A stretch of DNA of 64,000 nt from Bugula neritina (Eukaryota; Bryozoa; Gymnolaemata; Cheilostomatida; Bugulidae). How positions within the stretch are numbered: position 1 is the first letter of the stretch; every line of letters begins with the position of its first letter. The stretch is from assembly GCA_964035545.1 (NCBI GenBank), contig OZ037768.1, positions 19,323,700-19,387,699 of the forward strand. The letters are read 5' to 3'. Below are positions 14,101 through 23,260 of this stretch, piece by piece. The notes below the pieces were generated by a model that did not search any database, was not told the origin of the DNA, and saw nothing but the letters and a program-made list of their open reading frames with translations. A program made the translations under genes and the position numbers.

Positions 14101-17100
14101 GAGAGCAGTATGGCTTCTAGGCTCAGGGGTGTATACATATATATATATTTTTTTTTTCCAAATGTTAATGTAAGTAACGAATAGATATGAACATATAAAG
14201 TGCTCGCCCGGCACCTCGTATGGTCTTCAGAAAGTCACTCTAATTTTCGTTTTGTTTTTTTGTTTTTTTTTTTGTTTAAGCATTTGAACAAACGTTGTGA
14301 AAGAGAAAAAAAATACGACTATCTAATGTGCACGCTCGGCACGTCGTATAACCCTGTGCAGGTTTATCCTCTGTACACGTTTTAACTCTTCTATCCAGTC
14401 CCTCACTATCAAATTATTTGGGTGTAACCCATCTCTGAGAAATCTATCTCTAAACGAGTATGTTCCATGTCGTCTTGTAAAAATTCTTTTATGCATATAT
14501 GGGGTGGCAAACCCCGACGACATGTTAAAACCTACTATCCTTCTATTTTCTGATACCACCATGCTACGTATTCTACAGGTGAAGTCTGCGTTTCTAGAAT
14601 CAAACACGCCATTATACTTTTGAAAATTAAGAGGGTAGATTGTGCAGAGAATAATATGAATATGGTTGTTATAAAATGTTTCAAAGTACGGATTGAAAAA
14701 GCTATCTGGTTCAACATTACTATTTGTCACCAGAGAACACCTTCTAGATGAATTCATTTGTGAAAATCTAACCGGACCTATATGGAAATAGATAATTGAG
14801 TTTGAAAATCTACGTTGATTATTGTTTACGTAACTAAATAGGGTCTCCCAGTTGGCTCCTGAGATTCTGATCGTAGTCCATGAGGGATCTTCCAATCCCC
14901 GAACAATAGAGTTTCCGATGATGTAAGTCCTCATGATCTACAACACAATGTTATTTGATAGAGTCGTCCAACTCTATCACTGCTTAAAGATTAAGTCTCT
15001 TGGGGGGCCTAGAGACCCTCCCCCTGGTTGTTACAAAGGACGGACTCTGGGGTGTTACTGGTATTTGATGGGGGGAATTGTCTTCTCGAAAAGAAGTTGC
15101 AACTTCCGTGGGTCTAACAGGGACATCGGTCTGTCTGATAGGCGAGTGGGGAACACTTGCACCCAACCCCTGTTGAGGAGAATCAGTAAAAGATTCACGA
15201 ACGTCAGTAGATCGGGAGATATGAGCTCGGTTCCTGCGCAACACTACTCCATTATCCCTTGCAGCAAGAACTTCCCTGCCTCTCGCTCCAATTACCGTAG
15301 CATGAACAGTGGGTCTGTTAGGATCCCTAACAACTACAGGCTGGTTTACTTGAAATGGACTCCTGTCCCTCACCGCGTGTCTCCTGTTGTACCACATTGA
15401 CTGCCTCCCACGATAATCAGACTCCAAAACCTTGAGTCGTGAGGCATCTACTCCTTTTTCATTCACAAAGCCCATAGAATTCAATGACCGTCCAAATAAC
15501 AACTGAGAGGGAGAGTAACCGTTGAAAAGTGGGGTATCATTATATATGCATAGAGACTCCTGTAAGCTTATATTTTTCTTCAAAAAGTTTTTCACAGTGC
15601 GAACAGCTCTCTCAGCCTCTCCATTACTCTGTGGATAACGAGGAGAGCTTGTAATGTGTTGAATGTCCCATTTTCTCAAATATTCCTGGAATATCTGTGA
15701 CCGAAATTGTGGCCCGTTGTCACTAACAATAGTGTTTGGAACACCTAGCATACATACCAATTCATTAAGGATCTTTGTTAACACAGTAGATTCTGAGGAG
15801 TCTTCCAACTCCCTTACCACAATATATCTACTATAGTAATCCACCACAACCACAAAATTCTGTTCTTGCCAGTTGAATAAATCCACTGCAAGCCTCCACC
15901 ATGGCCGTTCTGGGAAGACTGTGGTCTGTAAAGGTTCTCTATTTTTAATTCGATGTTCTTCACACTGTGGGCATTGCTGAACTAATTGTTTGATCTGTGC
16001 AGTCATTCCAGGCCACCATATGATCTCAGACGCACGTCTTATACACTTGGTTTCACCTTGATGTCCCTTATGAATGTCTCTAAGCACACGATCTCTCTCT
16101 GGTTCTGGAATGAACACTCTATTCATATAGTAAATCACTCCACCAACTTGAGTCATGAACTCTCTAAAAGTATAAAATGGCTTGATAGCAGCAGGAACCA
16201 ACTTAATATTAGGCCACCCTTCCGTAATATACTGGAGCAACACAACTCCCACCTCATCCTCAAACAGAGCCGCCTTGATTCTCGCCAGCCTGCCAGACGA
16301 AATAGGGAGATCTCCAACAAGAGCGCCGAGAACACTTGAGTCTTCCAACTCATCAACATCTGACGAATTCACACATTCCAACATTTCCACCTCCGTTGGA
16401 CTGCGAGACAACGCGTCCGCCAGAACAAGTCTCTTACCGGGGGTATATACAATCGTATAACTGTACGACATCATCTTAAGCCTAAACCGTTGTACCCTCA
16501 AAGGTAGTTTAGCAAGCTCTTTCTCTCCCAAAACGGATACTAATGGCTTATGATCAGTCTCGATCTGGAATTCCTTACCTGACAAATAATAAAAGAACTT
16601 ACTACATGCCCAACAAATGGCTAGAGCCTCCTTTTCGATTTGTGCATATCTTCTTTCAATCGCTGTAAGAGCTCGAGAGGCGAATGCAACAGGATGCCAA
16701 TTACCATTGACTTTTTGCAAAACTGCTGCTCCCAATCCGTAGGATGAAGAATCCGCACTAACAAGAGTCTCCGCCTCAACACAATACGGAATCAGAACTG
16801 GAGTCTGAACTAACAGAGTTTTTAAACAATTAAATTGTTCAGTATGTGGAGGACCCCATCTCCATTCTACATTATTTCCCAGCAGCTGCCGTAGATGGTG
16901 AGTGTTGCTAGAAATCTGAGGAGAGAACTTGCCTAGATAATTTACTATTCCAAAGAACCGTCTTAGTTCTCTTCTGTTCGATGGTATGGGAAAATCCACA
17001 ATAGCTTTGGTCTTATCCGGATCTGCCCGTATCCCAGACTCATCAATTACATGGCCCAAAAACTTTGTCTTATTTACTCCAAACTCACACTTGTCTACAT

Positions 17101-19849
17101 TCAGTGTGATTCCAGCTATTTGGAGCCTTTGCATGACTGCCACTAATCTCTCGTTGTGTTGCCTCGTGGTTGTACCATGAATCAAAATGTCATCCATATG
17201 ACACACAACTCCTTTGAGGTCAACAAGCGCCTTCTGCATTTCTCTCTGGAAGATCTCAGGAGCTGAGCTGATCCCGAATGGAAGTCTCTTACAGTAATAT
17301 CTGCCGAAAGGCGTTATAAACGTGGTCAACTTTTGACACTGTTGCGCTAACTTCATCTGCCAATAGCCGCAGTTGGCATCAAGTTTCGAAAACACCTTTG
17401 AATGTCCCAGTTCACTCAATGTTTCCTCAGTGGTGGGAAGTGGATGATACTCTCTCCTGACTGCTTTGTTTAGCTGAGTGAAGTCTATACACACTCGAAG
17501 ATTGCCATTCTTCTTGGGAACTACTATACAAGGGGAGCACCACTCCGTCGGTTCCTCAATCTTTGCAATCACTCCCAACTCCTCCATTCTTCGAAGTTCT
17601 TCTTGTAGTGGTTTCTTGCGAGCAGCTGCTACCCTCCTTGGAACACTCTGAATAAATGGTTCAACATTGGTGTTTAGGGAAATAGATACCTCCGAATTCA
17701 TTAAACCCAACCCCTTAAACAAAGAAGGAAACGCCTTTACACACGAAGCCTTGTCTAAACTATGACCAAGATTCAGTTCATTCACAAATTTAATCAGATT
17801 CAATTTAGAAATGGCCGGTTTGCCTAATAATGGCGTAACAAGATTCTCCACAAAATATATTGTCTCGTCAATTGAAACCTCTCCATGAGAAATTGTAGTG
17901 TTCACTTGGCCCGTTACCTTTAATCTGGCATTACCCGCACTTTTTAACACCTTACTTGTAGGTTGTAAACCATTCACAAATTTATTAAAGTGTGCTGGGA
18001 CAGCTGTAACAGCAGCCCCAGTGTCCACTTTAAATGTAACTGGATGGGAATTTAAGCGTACATCAATTAGCCAACCTTTAGGTGTTTCAGTTATGGTATT
18101 AATAAAATCAAAGCCTAGTCAATCTGACTCAGAACCCAAGAACAATCCTTCTAACTCCTGATTAACTTCTTCTACTTTTTTGCCTTGACTTGGTCCCTTG
18201 CAAGCCTTCGACTTACTCCAGTGACCCTTTTCTTTGCACACAAAGCAAAACTTGTCTTTCGCAGGACATCTATCCCTCCTGTGGAACACCTTGTTGCAGA
18301 AATAACATTTTCTAGGTGGAGGCCCAACTCTCTCTGACTCTTGAAACTGCCTCCTCCCCTCAGAGTACCTATTTTTAGCCGAATCACCGAGCACATCCAT
18401 ATTAGCATCGGCAGCATCTGTTGCAATCTGCCTAGCCTGCATGTGATGACTAGTAAACTGTTTAGCTTTACGAATGCATGTGTTTAAATCAAGATTTTCA
18501 ATATCTACCAATTGTTCTCTTAGTTTACTATCATTTACCCCAACCACTATTCTGTCTCTCACTAACTGGTCGCGCATCTCTCCATAATCACAATGATCAG
18601 CCTGCGACTGTACTTGGGTTATAAATTGATGAATGTTGAGGTCGCCCTGCCTAATGTTATTAAACTGCACACGTTCATAGATGATATTTTTAACGGGTTC
18701 AAAATGTTTATCAAACATGCCTATAACATTTTGCAATGTCCGTGTTCTTCCAGCTTCAGTAGCATGAAAAGTAAATTGATTAAATATGGGTACACTATCA
18801 GGGCCCATTAGCAACAACAAATTAGCTATTTGCTCCTCATTGTCCATATCACCATATTTTTTTGCTATCTTAACAATGTCAAATTGTTGTTTAAATAATT
18901 TCCAACTAGTGAGCAAATTCGGGTTGCTAAAGTTCAATTTTGTAACAAAACGCTCGTCTCTCGATTCGGCCATCTTTACTTTTAATTTAATACAAAAATT
19001 CTTACAAACAATACAATAACAATATTCAATGTGATTGCCGGACTTATAATTTAAACAATCAACAATCCTGATTACAGTTACACTTACAGTGAGTCAAAGT
19101 TCAAATAAACTTACTGAAGTGGGTTCTTCCAAACCCTCACACGTCAATCACGGAAGTTTCCAACAGGTTCTATTCAACCTCGCAACTTGGACCAAACTTC
19201 TACCAGACGGCAATAACACAATCAAGTTTACTTCTGACACCACGTAATAATATGTCGACTAACCTTAAGTAGCGCTAAGCATAGACTGCCTCGCAGGTTT
19301 CCTCTCCACTCTCGCGTGACCTCGTACACCAAATACCGAGTCCACCTCTTACAACCGTAATGCCGTACAGTGAACTCCGGACAATTTTAAAAATAGCTGA
19401 CATTTGCTGTTATAGACAATGTTGCGGCAAAGTGTGTCTATATACAGGGTAAATTATTCTGTTGATGACTGTATGAAATGTTTTTTAATAAATTATTTAT
19501 CTATACTTCAAAAAGGAAGTTTTTGCTAGTTATGTAGTCACATGTTGACTGGAAGAAGGGTAGTTGTGTCTCATTTGTCTGCAGGTCTGACAAATATTGC
19601 AGTTAATATGTAGTTTTTCAATATAGGTAAAGTAATCATGCATGATGGACAGGCATAATTTGACAGTTCAATGATGTTTTAGGAGGCTGGTGGTATGCTG
19701 GCTGTCTCATTTCCAACTTGAATGGTTTTTGGTATCCAGCGAACCCAACAGACGAAAAGAATGCACCAAGTGCTAAAGGAGTTGTCTGGACAGCATGGAG
19801 AGGATATCAATATTCATTAAAAGCAACAACTATGAAAGTTACCAGATAA
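8109..19849 (+). CDS. Secreted PAN/fibrinogen-related protein, gene B (six exons, 6.5-kb last intron)
   Basis: Exons read as 8109-8256, 10629-10814, 12239-12454, 12802-12938, 13056-13173 and 19683-19849. Exons 2 to 6 have the same lengths and phases as in gene A and give about 323 residues: signal peptide (MYFFIIHQ start), Cys-rich PAN/Apple-like exon 2, then a full fibrinogen domain with YSGDAGDSF and K-D-K-D-N-D. Reading frame and splice sites are intact. Intron 5 is inflated from 0.7 kb in gene A to 6.5 kb by a MITE plus Ty3/gypsy element 1, both in the intron and so potentially removable by splicing. A second ATG lies one codon upstream at 8106. Function is inferred from the family: secreted recognition or adhesion lectin. 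Confidence 0.85.
8526..8595 (-). repeat. tRNA-like insertion (tRNA pseudogene or SINE head) in intron 1 of gene B
   Basis: On the minus strand a 70-nt segment starts GCCTCCG and has a clear A box (TGGTGTAATGG) and an exact B-box consensus (GGTTCGATTCC). The acceptor ends pair with one mismatch, but the anticodon stem does not fold cleanly, so a functional tRNA is doubtful; the loop around GCA would be Cys-like. The aligned intron of gene A lacks the whole stretch (about 8510-8618), so it is an insertion. Confidence 0.6.
11823..11892 (+). repeat. Diverged tRNA-like sequence in intron 2 of gene B
   Basis: The core GCAATGGTTAGCACAC and the T-arm-like GGATTCAAACCC resemble the tRNA-like copies at 8526 and 33715, but the acceptor ends no longer pair. 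It lies in a G-rich stretch absent from gene A. It is probably an old tRNA-derived SINE head. Confidence 0.4.
13914..14024 (-). repeat. 3' LTR of element 1
   Basis: 111 bp, identical to 19243-19353. On the coding strand of the element it begins TGTAAGAGG and ends ATTACG, so the usual CA end is imperfect; the adjoining ACCGT duplication fixes the border. Confidence 0.9.
14323..14934 (-). CDS. SGNH-hydrolase-like extra ORF of element 1
   Basis: A 203-residue ORF starting 50 bp after the pol stop, in another frame, and ending 299 bp before the 3' LTR. Block I near residue 5 is IIGNSIVRGL (GDS replaced by GNS, Ser retained). Block II fits ISGANWETL. Block III position reads HIGPVRFS, without the usual Asn. 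Block V is RDGLHPN near residue 170, supplying the Asp-x-x-His pair. These are the landmarks of SGNH/GDSL esterases, although the oxyanion Asn seems lost, so activity is uncertain. There is no signal peptide or membrane segment, so it is not an obvious envelope protein despite its env-like position. Esterase domains are known in CR1/L2-type LINEs; in a Ty3 element this would be unusual. Its role is unknown. Confidence 0.7.
   Translation of the reverse strand: MRTYIIGNSIVRGLEDPSWTTIRISGANWETLFSYVNNNQRRFSNSIIYFHIGPVRFSQMNSSRRCSLVTNSNVEPDSFFNPYFETFYNNHIHIILCTIYPLNFQKYNGVFDSRNADFTCRIRSMVVSENRRIVGFNMSSGFATPYMHKRIFTRRHGTYSFRDRFLRDGLHPNNLIVRDWIEELKRVQRINLHRVIRRAERAH
14984..18118 (-). CDS. pol: Pol polyprotein of element 1 (PR-RT-RNase H-IN)
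   Basis: Open from the codon after the gag UGA (18119-18121) to 14984, in the same frame as gag. There is no ATG before the protease, whose active site V-DTGA lies about 30 codons after the UGA. RT shows LDANCGYWQ, LPFGISSAPEIFQ and a catalytic HMDD box (Tyr replaced by His). RNase H shows SADSSSYGLGAA and TDHKPL. Integrase has the HHCC finger (HKGHQG then CPQC) and D, D, E in AVDLFN, SDNGPQF and YPQSNGEAER. No chromodomain or GPY/F motif was seen. With gag it would supply all functions for reverse transcription and integration. Expression appears to need stop-codon readthrough. Confidence 0.92.
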   Translation of the reverse strand, partial: LGFDFINTITETPKGWLIDVRLNSHPVTFKVDTGAAVTAVPAHFNKFVNGLQPTSKVLKSAGNARLKVTGQVNTTISHGEVSIDETIYFVENLVTPLLGKPAISKLNLIKFVNELNLGHSLDKASCVKAFPSLFKGLGLMNSEVSISLNTNVEPFIQSVPRRVAAARKKPLQEELRRMEELGVIAKIEEPTEWCSPCIVVPKKNGNLRVCIDFTQLNKAVRREYHPLPTTEETLSELGHSKVFSKLDANCGYWQMKLAQQCQKLTTFITPFGRYYCKRLPFGISSAPEIFQREMQKALVDLKGVVCHMDDILIHGTTTRQHNERLVAVMQRLQIAGITLNVDKCEFGVNKTKFLGHVIDESGIRADPDKTKAIVDFPIPSNRRELRRFFGIVNYLGKFSPQISSNTHHLRQLLGNNVEWRWGPPHTEQFNCLKTLLVQTPVLIPYCVEAETLVSADSSSYGLGAAVLQKVNGNWHPVAFASRALTAIERRYAQIEKEALAICWACSKFFYYLSGKEFQIETDHKPLVSVLGEKELAKLPLRVQRFRLKMMSYSYTIVYTPGKRLVLADALSRSPTEVEMLECVNSSDVDELEDSSVLGALVGDLPISSGRLARIKAALFEDEVGVVLLQYITEGWPNIKLVPAAIKPFYTFREFMTQVGGVIYYMNRVFIPEPERDRVLRDIHKGHQGETKCIRRASEIIWWPGMTAQIKQLVQQCPQCEEHRIKNREPLQTTVFPERPWWRLAVDLFNWQEQNFVVVVDYYSRYIVVRELEDSSESTVLTKILNELVCMLGVPNTIVSDNGPQFRSQIFQEYLRKWDIQHITSSPRYPQSNGEAERAVRTVKNFLKKNISLQESLCIYNDTPLFNGYSPSQLLFGRSLNSMGFVNEKGVDASRLKVLESDYRGRQSMWYNRRHAVRDRSPFQVNQPVVVRDPNRPTVHATVIGARGREVLAARDNGVVLRRNRAHISRSTDVRESFTDSPQQGLGASVPHSPIRQTDVPVRPTEVATSFREDNSPHQIPVTPQSPSFVTTRGRVSRPPKRLNL
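18112..18124 (-). promoter_or_regulatory. Candidate stop-codon readthrough site UGA-CUAG between gag and pol
   Basis: Gag ends GAT TGA and the frame continues CTA GGC TTT GAT into protease. UGA followed by CUAG is a well-known efficient readthrough context in animal viruses and some animal mRNAs. Because pol has no upstream ATG, readthrough is the simplest way to make Gag-Pol. Confidence 0.7.
18119..18973 (-). CDS. gag: Gag of element 1
   Basis: 284 residues from the ATG at 18973. The middle resembles a Ty3-type capsid. Near residues 220-260 there are two zinc knuckles: CYFCNKVFHRRDRC (CX2CX4HX4C), then CFVCKEKGHW with a longer spacing to its last Cys. Gag would form the particle and bind the RNA. 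It ends at the UGA described as a readthrough site. Confidence 0.88.
   Translation of the reverse strand: MAESRDERFVTKLNFSNPNLLTSWKLFKQQFDIVKIAKKYGDMDNEEQIANLLLLMGPDSVPIFNQFTFHATEAGRTRTLQNVIGMFDKHFEPVKNIIYERVQFNNIRQGDLNIHQFITQVQSQADHCDYGEMRDQLVRDRIVVGVNDSKLREQLVDIENLDLNTCIRKAKQFTSHHMQARQIATDAADANMDVLGDSAKNRYSEGRRQFQESERVGPPPRKCYFCNKVFHRRDRCPAKDKFCFVCKEKGHWSKSKACKGPSQGKKVEEVNQELEGLFLGSESD
19228..19242 (-). other. Primer binding site of element 1 (tRNA-Leu type)
   Basis: Directly inside the 5' LTR the element strand reads TGGTGTCAGAAGTAA. The first 13 nt are complementary to the CCA end of animal tRNA-Leu (CAA type, ...ACTTCTGACACCA). Position and polarity fit minus-strand priming. Confidence 0.8.
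19243..19353 (-). repeat. 5' LTR of element 1
   Basis: 111 bp, identical to the 3' LTR at 13914-14024; followed on the plus strand by the target duplication ACCGT. Such short LTRs occur in some Ty3 lineages. Confidence 0.9.
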
Positions 19850-20292
19850 TGATTGTACCTTTTTTATAAACAAACATGCACTAAAAATTTGTTCAATGCT
19901 TTAGTTTTCAGTTTGAGATTTTGTAATTTTTTCTGATAATGTATAAATAGTGAACAATCAATGCAGTACAATTGTATTCAGAGTTTTATCTTCTTTTGGA
20001 ATCTTCAATGATCAAGCTGTGTCCACAATGCATTACATATAGCATATGCTTCAATAAACTGTTTTAATGCAGTAAAACAAGATAGAAAGCTTATTTCAAA
20101 TTTTTTTTATTAATGCTTAGTGCACTCTATATGGCAATCTGTTTTTTGTGTGATTTTTAAATAATCGTTATAAGTTGTGTATCATGAATACATTCGTTCA
20201 ACTGGTTGTGTTGACAACAATTATATAATTTAAACGTGGAAACTATATGTGTAATTAGCAGTATAAGTCAATACATGTGCAGTTTTCTGACA

Positions 20293-20298
20293 AATAAA
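20293..20298 (+). terminator. Polyadenylation signal AATAAA of gene B
   Basis: About 445 bp after the gene B stop, in the same context as the signal after gene A. Confidence 0.55.
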
Positions 20299-20519
20299 TG
20301 TAGTAACACAATATTAAACCAGCTAAGATATTTGCTAAACCACATATAACAAGCTTGTTATGGTCACTATAAGTGTGATAAATGCTGTAACAAGCGGAAT
20401 TAGCGCCAATTTCTTGTGTACACAATTTTTTGCACTTAGCATATTTTCCCTTTTTTTAATAATAATAAAAGCAGTAGTTAATTGCAATTAATTTAACTCA
20501 ATATGATGGCAGACTGTTT

Positions 20520-21520
20520 CTATGAATAGTCAACTGTGGTTTGTCTCGATGTGCCATTTGATGAGGCCTGCAGACAGAGTCTACAAAGAACATTGTAAAT
20601 CAATTGTACATGGCACTATAATGCAGCACAAGCAATACGTAAAGTTGCTCATAGGGTTCAGATCAGCACCTATTAAGGAGTTTGCTCATGAGTGGGGAAT
20701 CTCCCTTATATTACGAGACATTTGGATCATTTGGATTGACAATGGGACCATAGAGATGAACCGCCGGACAATCAAGGGAGTTGTGGAAAAAGGGGGAAGT
20801 CACCTCCCCGAACAAGCCACATTTTGGCTCAATGTGACACTTAAAAAAATGCGAATGAAGGTTTATTGCCTTCTAATGCACTCTTCTGATATCCTTGATT
20901 GGCACTCTTTGAGATTTATACGCCAAAGGCTGGTGTCTGTGAAAATGGTGCACGCGCCATTAGCGATGAAGTATGTCTAAAGCCACCAACATTATCATGC
21001 ACTAAGCAGCAGTATCTCAGTGAAGTCATCACATGCAGTTGTGTCAAAACACGCTGTGGGTGTAAATGAGATACCTCGACATGTCAAAGATGTGAGATGG
21101 CGTCACAATAGCAGGAAGCTCATTCAGCAAGGTGGAAAGCACCATCAGGGTAATATGCATGGCCTTTATGCTGGACCTCCAGATAATCTGCCACTTGTGT
21201 CAAGTGAGGAGCATGATGAGGTGGTCTATGTATGTCAGCGTGCAGTTTGAGAAGATCAAGCCCAGTTTGCTGTTGATGCAGTCCTGCGAATCAATGGGGT
21301 ACGTCAAAGGGTGTCCAGCACATTTTAGCTTAAGACAGCTTAGAGTTGACGGAAAAGAGCAGGAATGAAATTTTGTCAGTGGTTCATCACAGACAGGCAG
21401 AGCGTGTGCGGCGGCGACCTGCTTACTCGACTGATTATGTTGATTAGACAGAGTTGGCTGGGTCTATGAAGGAGCTTCATAAGAAGCTAGGGAGACAGAA
21501 GTTATAAGTATGCCAATGCC
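20520..21520 (+). other. Unrecognised, possibly once-coding segment
   Basis: This 1-kb stretch is richer in GC than its surroundings and is absent from the matching interval after gene A. It contains partly open plus-strand frames, the longest 152 residues at 20522-20980, with stops and apparent frame changes. The 3' end reads RRRPAYSTDYVD, faintly like a retroelement Pol tail. I do not recognise the protein. It is probably a decayed transposable-element fragment. Confidence 0.3.
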
Positions 21521-21764
21521 GATGGTGGCTTAGCAAATCAAGATGGTGCGTGCACAGTGAAGGACTTCTCTTCATTTTCTAGTGCAAAAAGCATTCGTGT
21601 CACATTGTTCAACTGTGAACTTACCGTATTTGCTGTAATAAGTTAAATTTTATTACATTTCTTGTTCCATAGTAATAAGGGTGAATACTGTAGCCAAGGC
21701 TGATAATTTTTTATGGTTATAACTCATTACCTTGAATCATGTAAAAGACGTAGCTTGCGGTCGT

Positions 21765-22060
21765 TGCTTACAAAATACCAGCAGAGAATATTGTTAGATA
21801 GCTACTGCAATATGCACATTGAACCACAGGATGTCAACTCTCTTATTGTAGATAGTTTTTTACGTGGAACTACTGAGCAGGAGCATTATTGTAATTTGAT
21901 TCTGCAATAAAATAATTCTACCCAAATTGGCTTTCTCTCGTATTGTTGAGCCAGATAGCTCCTCTATAATGTTTTCAAGTCTAGCATATACTCTCCAGCT
22001 GTTAGACTAGGTTTCATGTCTGCTTTATGTGTGCTATTCTTACACAAGTAGCAGAGAATT
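21765..22060. repeat. Duplicated intergenic block, copy 2
   Basis: Matches 7540-7825 with small differences; marks the 3' part of the second duplication unit. Foreign DNA (the LTR-like segment and element 2) then interrupts the unit until about 28290, where similarity to 7825 onward resumes. Confidence 0.7.
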
Positions 22061-22114
22061 GATTGTAGAGATATTGTAGTAGTTTGTGGGTTATAGAATG
22101 AAATCAGGCAGATA

Positions 22115-22425
22115 ACATAACTCCTTGTTATAGAAGAGACAAGAGAGAGTAGAATTCGTGTGCGTGCAGTACTTTATTGTAGCAGAGATACATCCAGTGC
22201 GAGCTCCAGTCCTCAAGTGACTGAAGCTCTAAAATGCGTGTCCTTTTATACCAGTAGAACAAAGGACTTCTAGAACCTTCAACCGACAGCGGGCCGATGC
22301 TCGGCAGGGGATGGCGACATTCGTCATGTCGGCAACCGACACTGATCATGTCGGTAACCAACATTCGGTTTGCCAGCATCCACCTGCCGAACTCGGTCCA
22401 ACTGTCGGTTTACATGAATAAGCAA
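22115..22425 (-). repeat. LTR-like or promoter-like GC-rich segment
   Basis: Read on the minus strand, a GC-rich part contains repeated, partly palindromic CCGACATGA/TGTCGG units (22290-22410). It is followed by a TATA-like TATAAAAGG near 22236 and then AATAAAG near 22175. That order (upstream repeats, TATA, poly-A signal) is what a retroviral-type LTR shows. No second copy or target duplication is evident, so a solo LTR of an unidentified family is only a possibility. Confidence 0.4.
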
Positions 22426-22877
22426 AAATGAACCCAACCAAGTGTATGCACATTGTAACTTATAATTGGGGAAAAGGGATTAACTATTTACTATGCTAAA
22501 AGCTTAAAGTTGCCTTTATACCTTCACGATTTTCGGACAGAATTTCAATTTGGCCGGGTTTAAATTTTACCGAGTTGCATTGCATTGTAAAAGCCACTCG
22601 TAAAAATTTTTGTACTGTGATAACTTAATCTGCTAATTTTAGAATACGAGTAATAACTCCTTGTAAAAATCGTTTAGTTATTACTTTGGCGATCAGACAA
22701 CGTACTTATACGGTTATAATTATATAGCCTACGCTTTCTCAATTATCGCTTTTATGCTGTCCACTTCACTAATTCAAGAAGTTTACAAAGGGCATCAAAT
22801 AGCTATTATGCAAGTCAAATTTCAATTTCAGAAAGTGAGCAATCGCATCAATATGATTTCAACAAGTTTCAGTTTGA
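22426..22877. other. AT-rich DNA between the LTR-like segment and element 2
   Basis: Nothing recognised. It is absent from the corresponding interval after gene A, so it probably belongs to an older insertion into which element 2 jumped. Confidence 0.4.
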
Positions 22878-22881
22878 CTAT

Positions 22882-23228
22882 TGTTGTGAGTTTTAGCACA
22901 ATTATCAAGCGTGGATTGTATGCGTATTTAGTGTCAATTTAACTAGCAATCACTAGTCTGGCTTGCGTACGATAACCTTTATTTAATTCGATAAACATAA
23001 TTATAACACCACATCAAACTATTATACAACACTGATCAATTACAAACACATGTTACTACTACGAGTCTCTGCTCTCAACAACACATGGTTTCTGCTGGCT
23101 AACCTGCGAACAGTCACTTGACCGGAACCTTGCCTTCCGGTCCCTCTGATTGGATAGTAGAACATAGTTATAAGTATTCCCATACAAGAGGGGACGACCC
23201 CATTATTATACTACATAATCCCATTACA
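22882..23228 (-). repeat. 3' LTR of element 2
   Basis: 347 bp from TGTTGTGAG to ATTACA on the plus strand; about six substitutions from 27751-28097, so the element is older than elements 1 and 3. Confidence 0.92.
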
Positions 23229-23260
23229 CCGCCTCCACCAGCAGAAAGCCCTACTTTCTG
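23229..23260 (-). promoter_or_regulatory. Polypurine tract and adjacent hairpin of element 2
   Basis: On the element strand GGTGGAGGCGG abuts the 3' LTR and serves as polypurine tract. Just before it CAGAAAG, a 5-nt loop TAGGG, and CTTTCTG form a perfect 7-bp hairpin. The same arrangement is found in element 3 (51637-51667). Confidence 0.6.

Larger units (their letters stand above)
13914..19353 (-). mobile_element. Ty3/gypsy LTR retrotransposon, element 1 (5.4 kb, recent)
   Basis: A complete element on the minus strand: two identical 111-bp LTRs flanked by the 5-bp target duplication ACCGT (13909-13913 and 19354-19358), a tRNA-Leu-type primer site, gag, then protease-RT-RNase H-integrase, and an extra SGNH-like ORF before the 3' LTR. 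All ORFs are open, which with the identical LTRs implies recent insertion. It sits inside a MITE within intron 5 of gene B and is antisense to that gene. Confidence 0.93.
13698..19449. mobile_element. piggyBac-like MITE in intron 5 of gene B, split by element 1
   Basis: The ends are inverted: the left begins CCCCCTAGACACACTTTGCC and the right, read inward, begins CCCTGTATATAGACACAC. Left flank is TTAA and right flank GTAA. Gene A keeps the empty site (TTTTAAATTT) at the same place in its intron 5. The MITE proper is 13698-13913 plus 19359-19449, about 307 bp, with no coding capacity. CCCT ends at a TTAA-like target are typical of piggyBac; the right target copy is imperfect, so the superfamily is tentative. 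Confidence 0.6.

Noticed and set aside
13852-14184. 110-residue plus-strand ORF
   Set aside because: Spans the element 1 LTR border and poly-T tracts; antisense to the element and without family features.
14323-14934. Envelope gene of element 1
   Set aside because: No signal peptide, cleavage site or transmembrane segment; SGNH blocks fit better.
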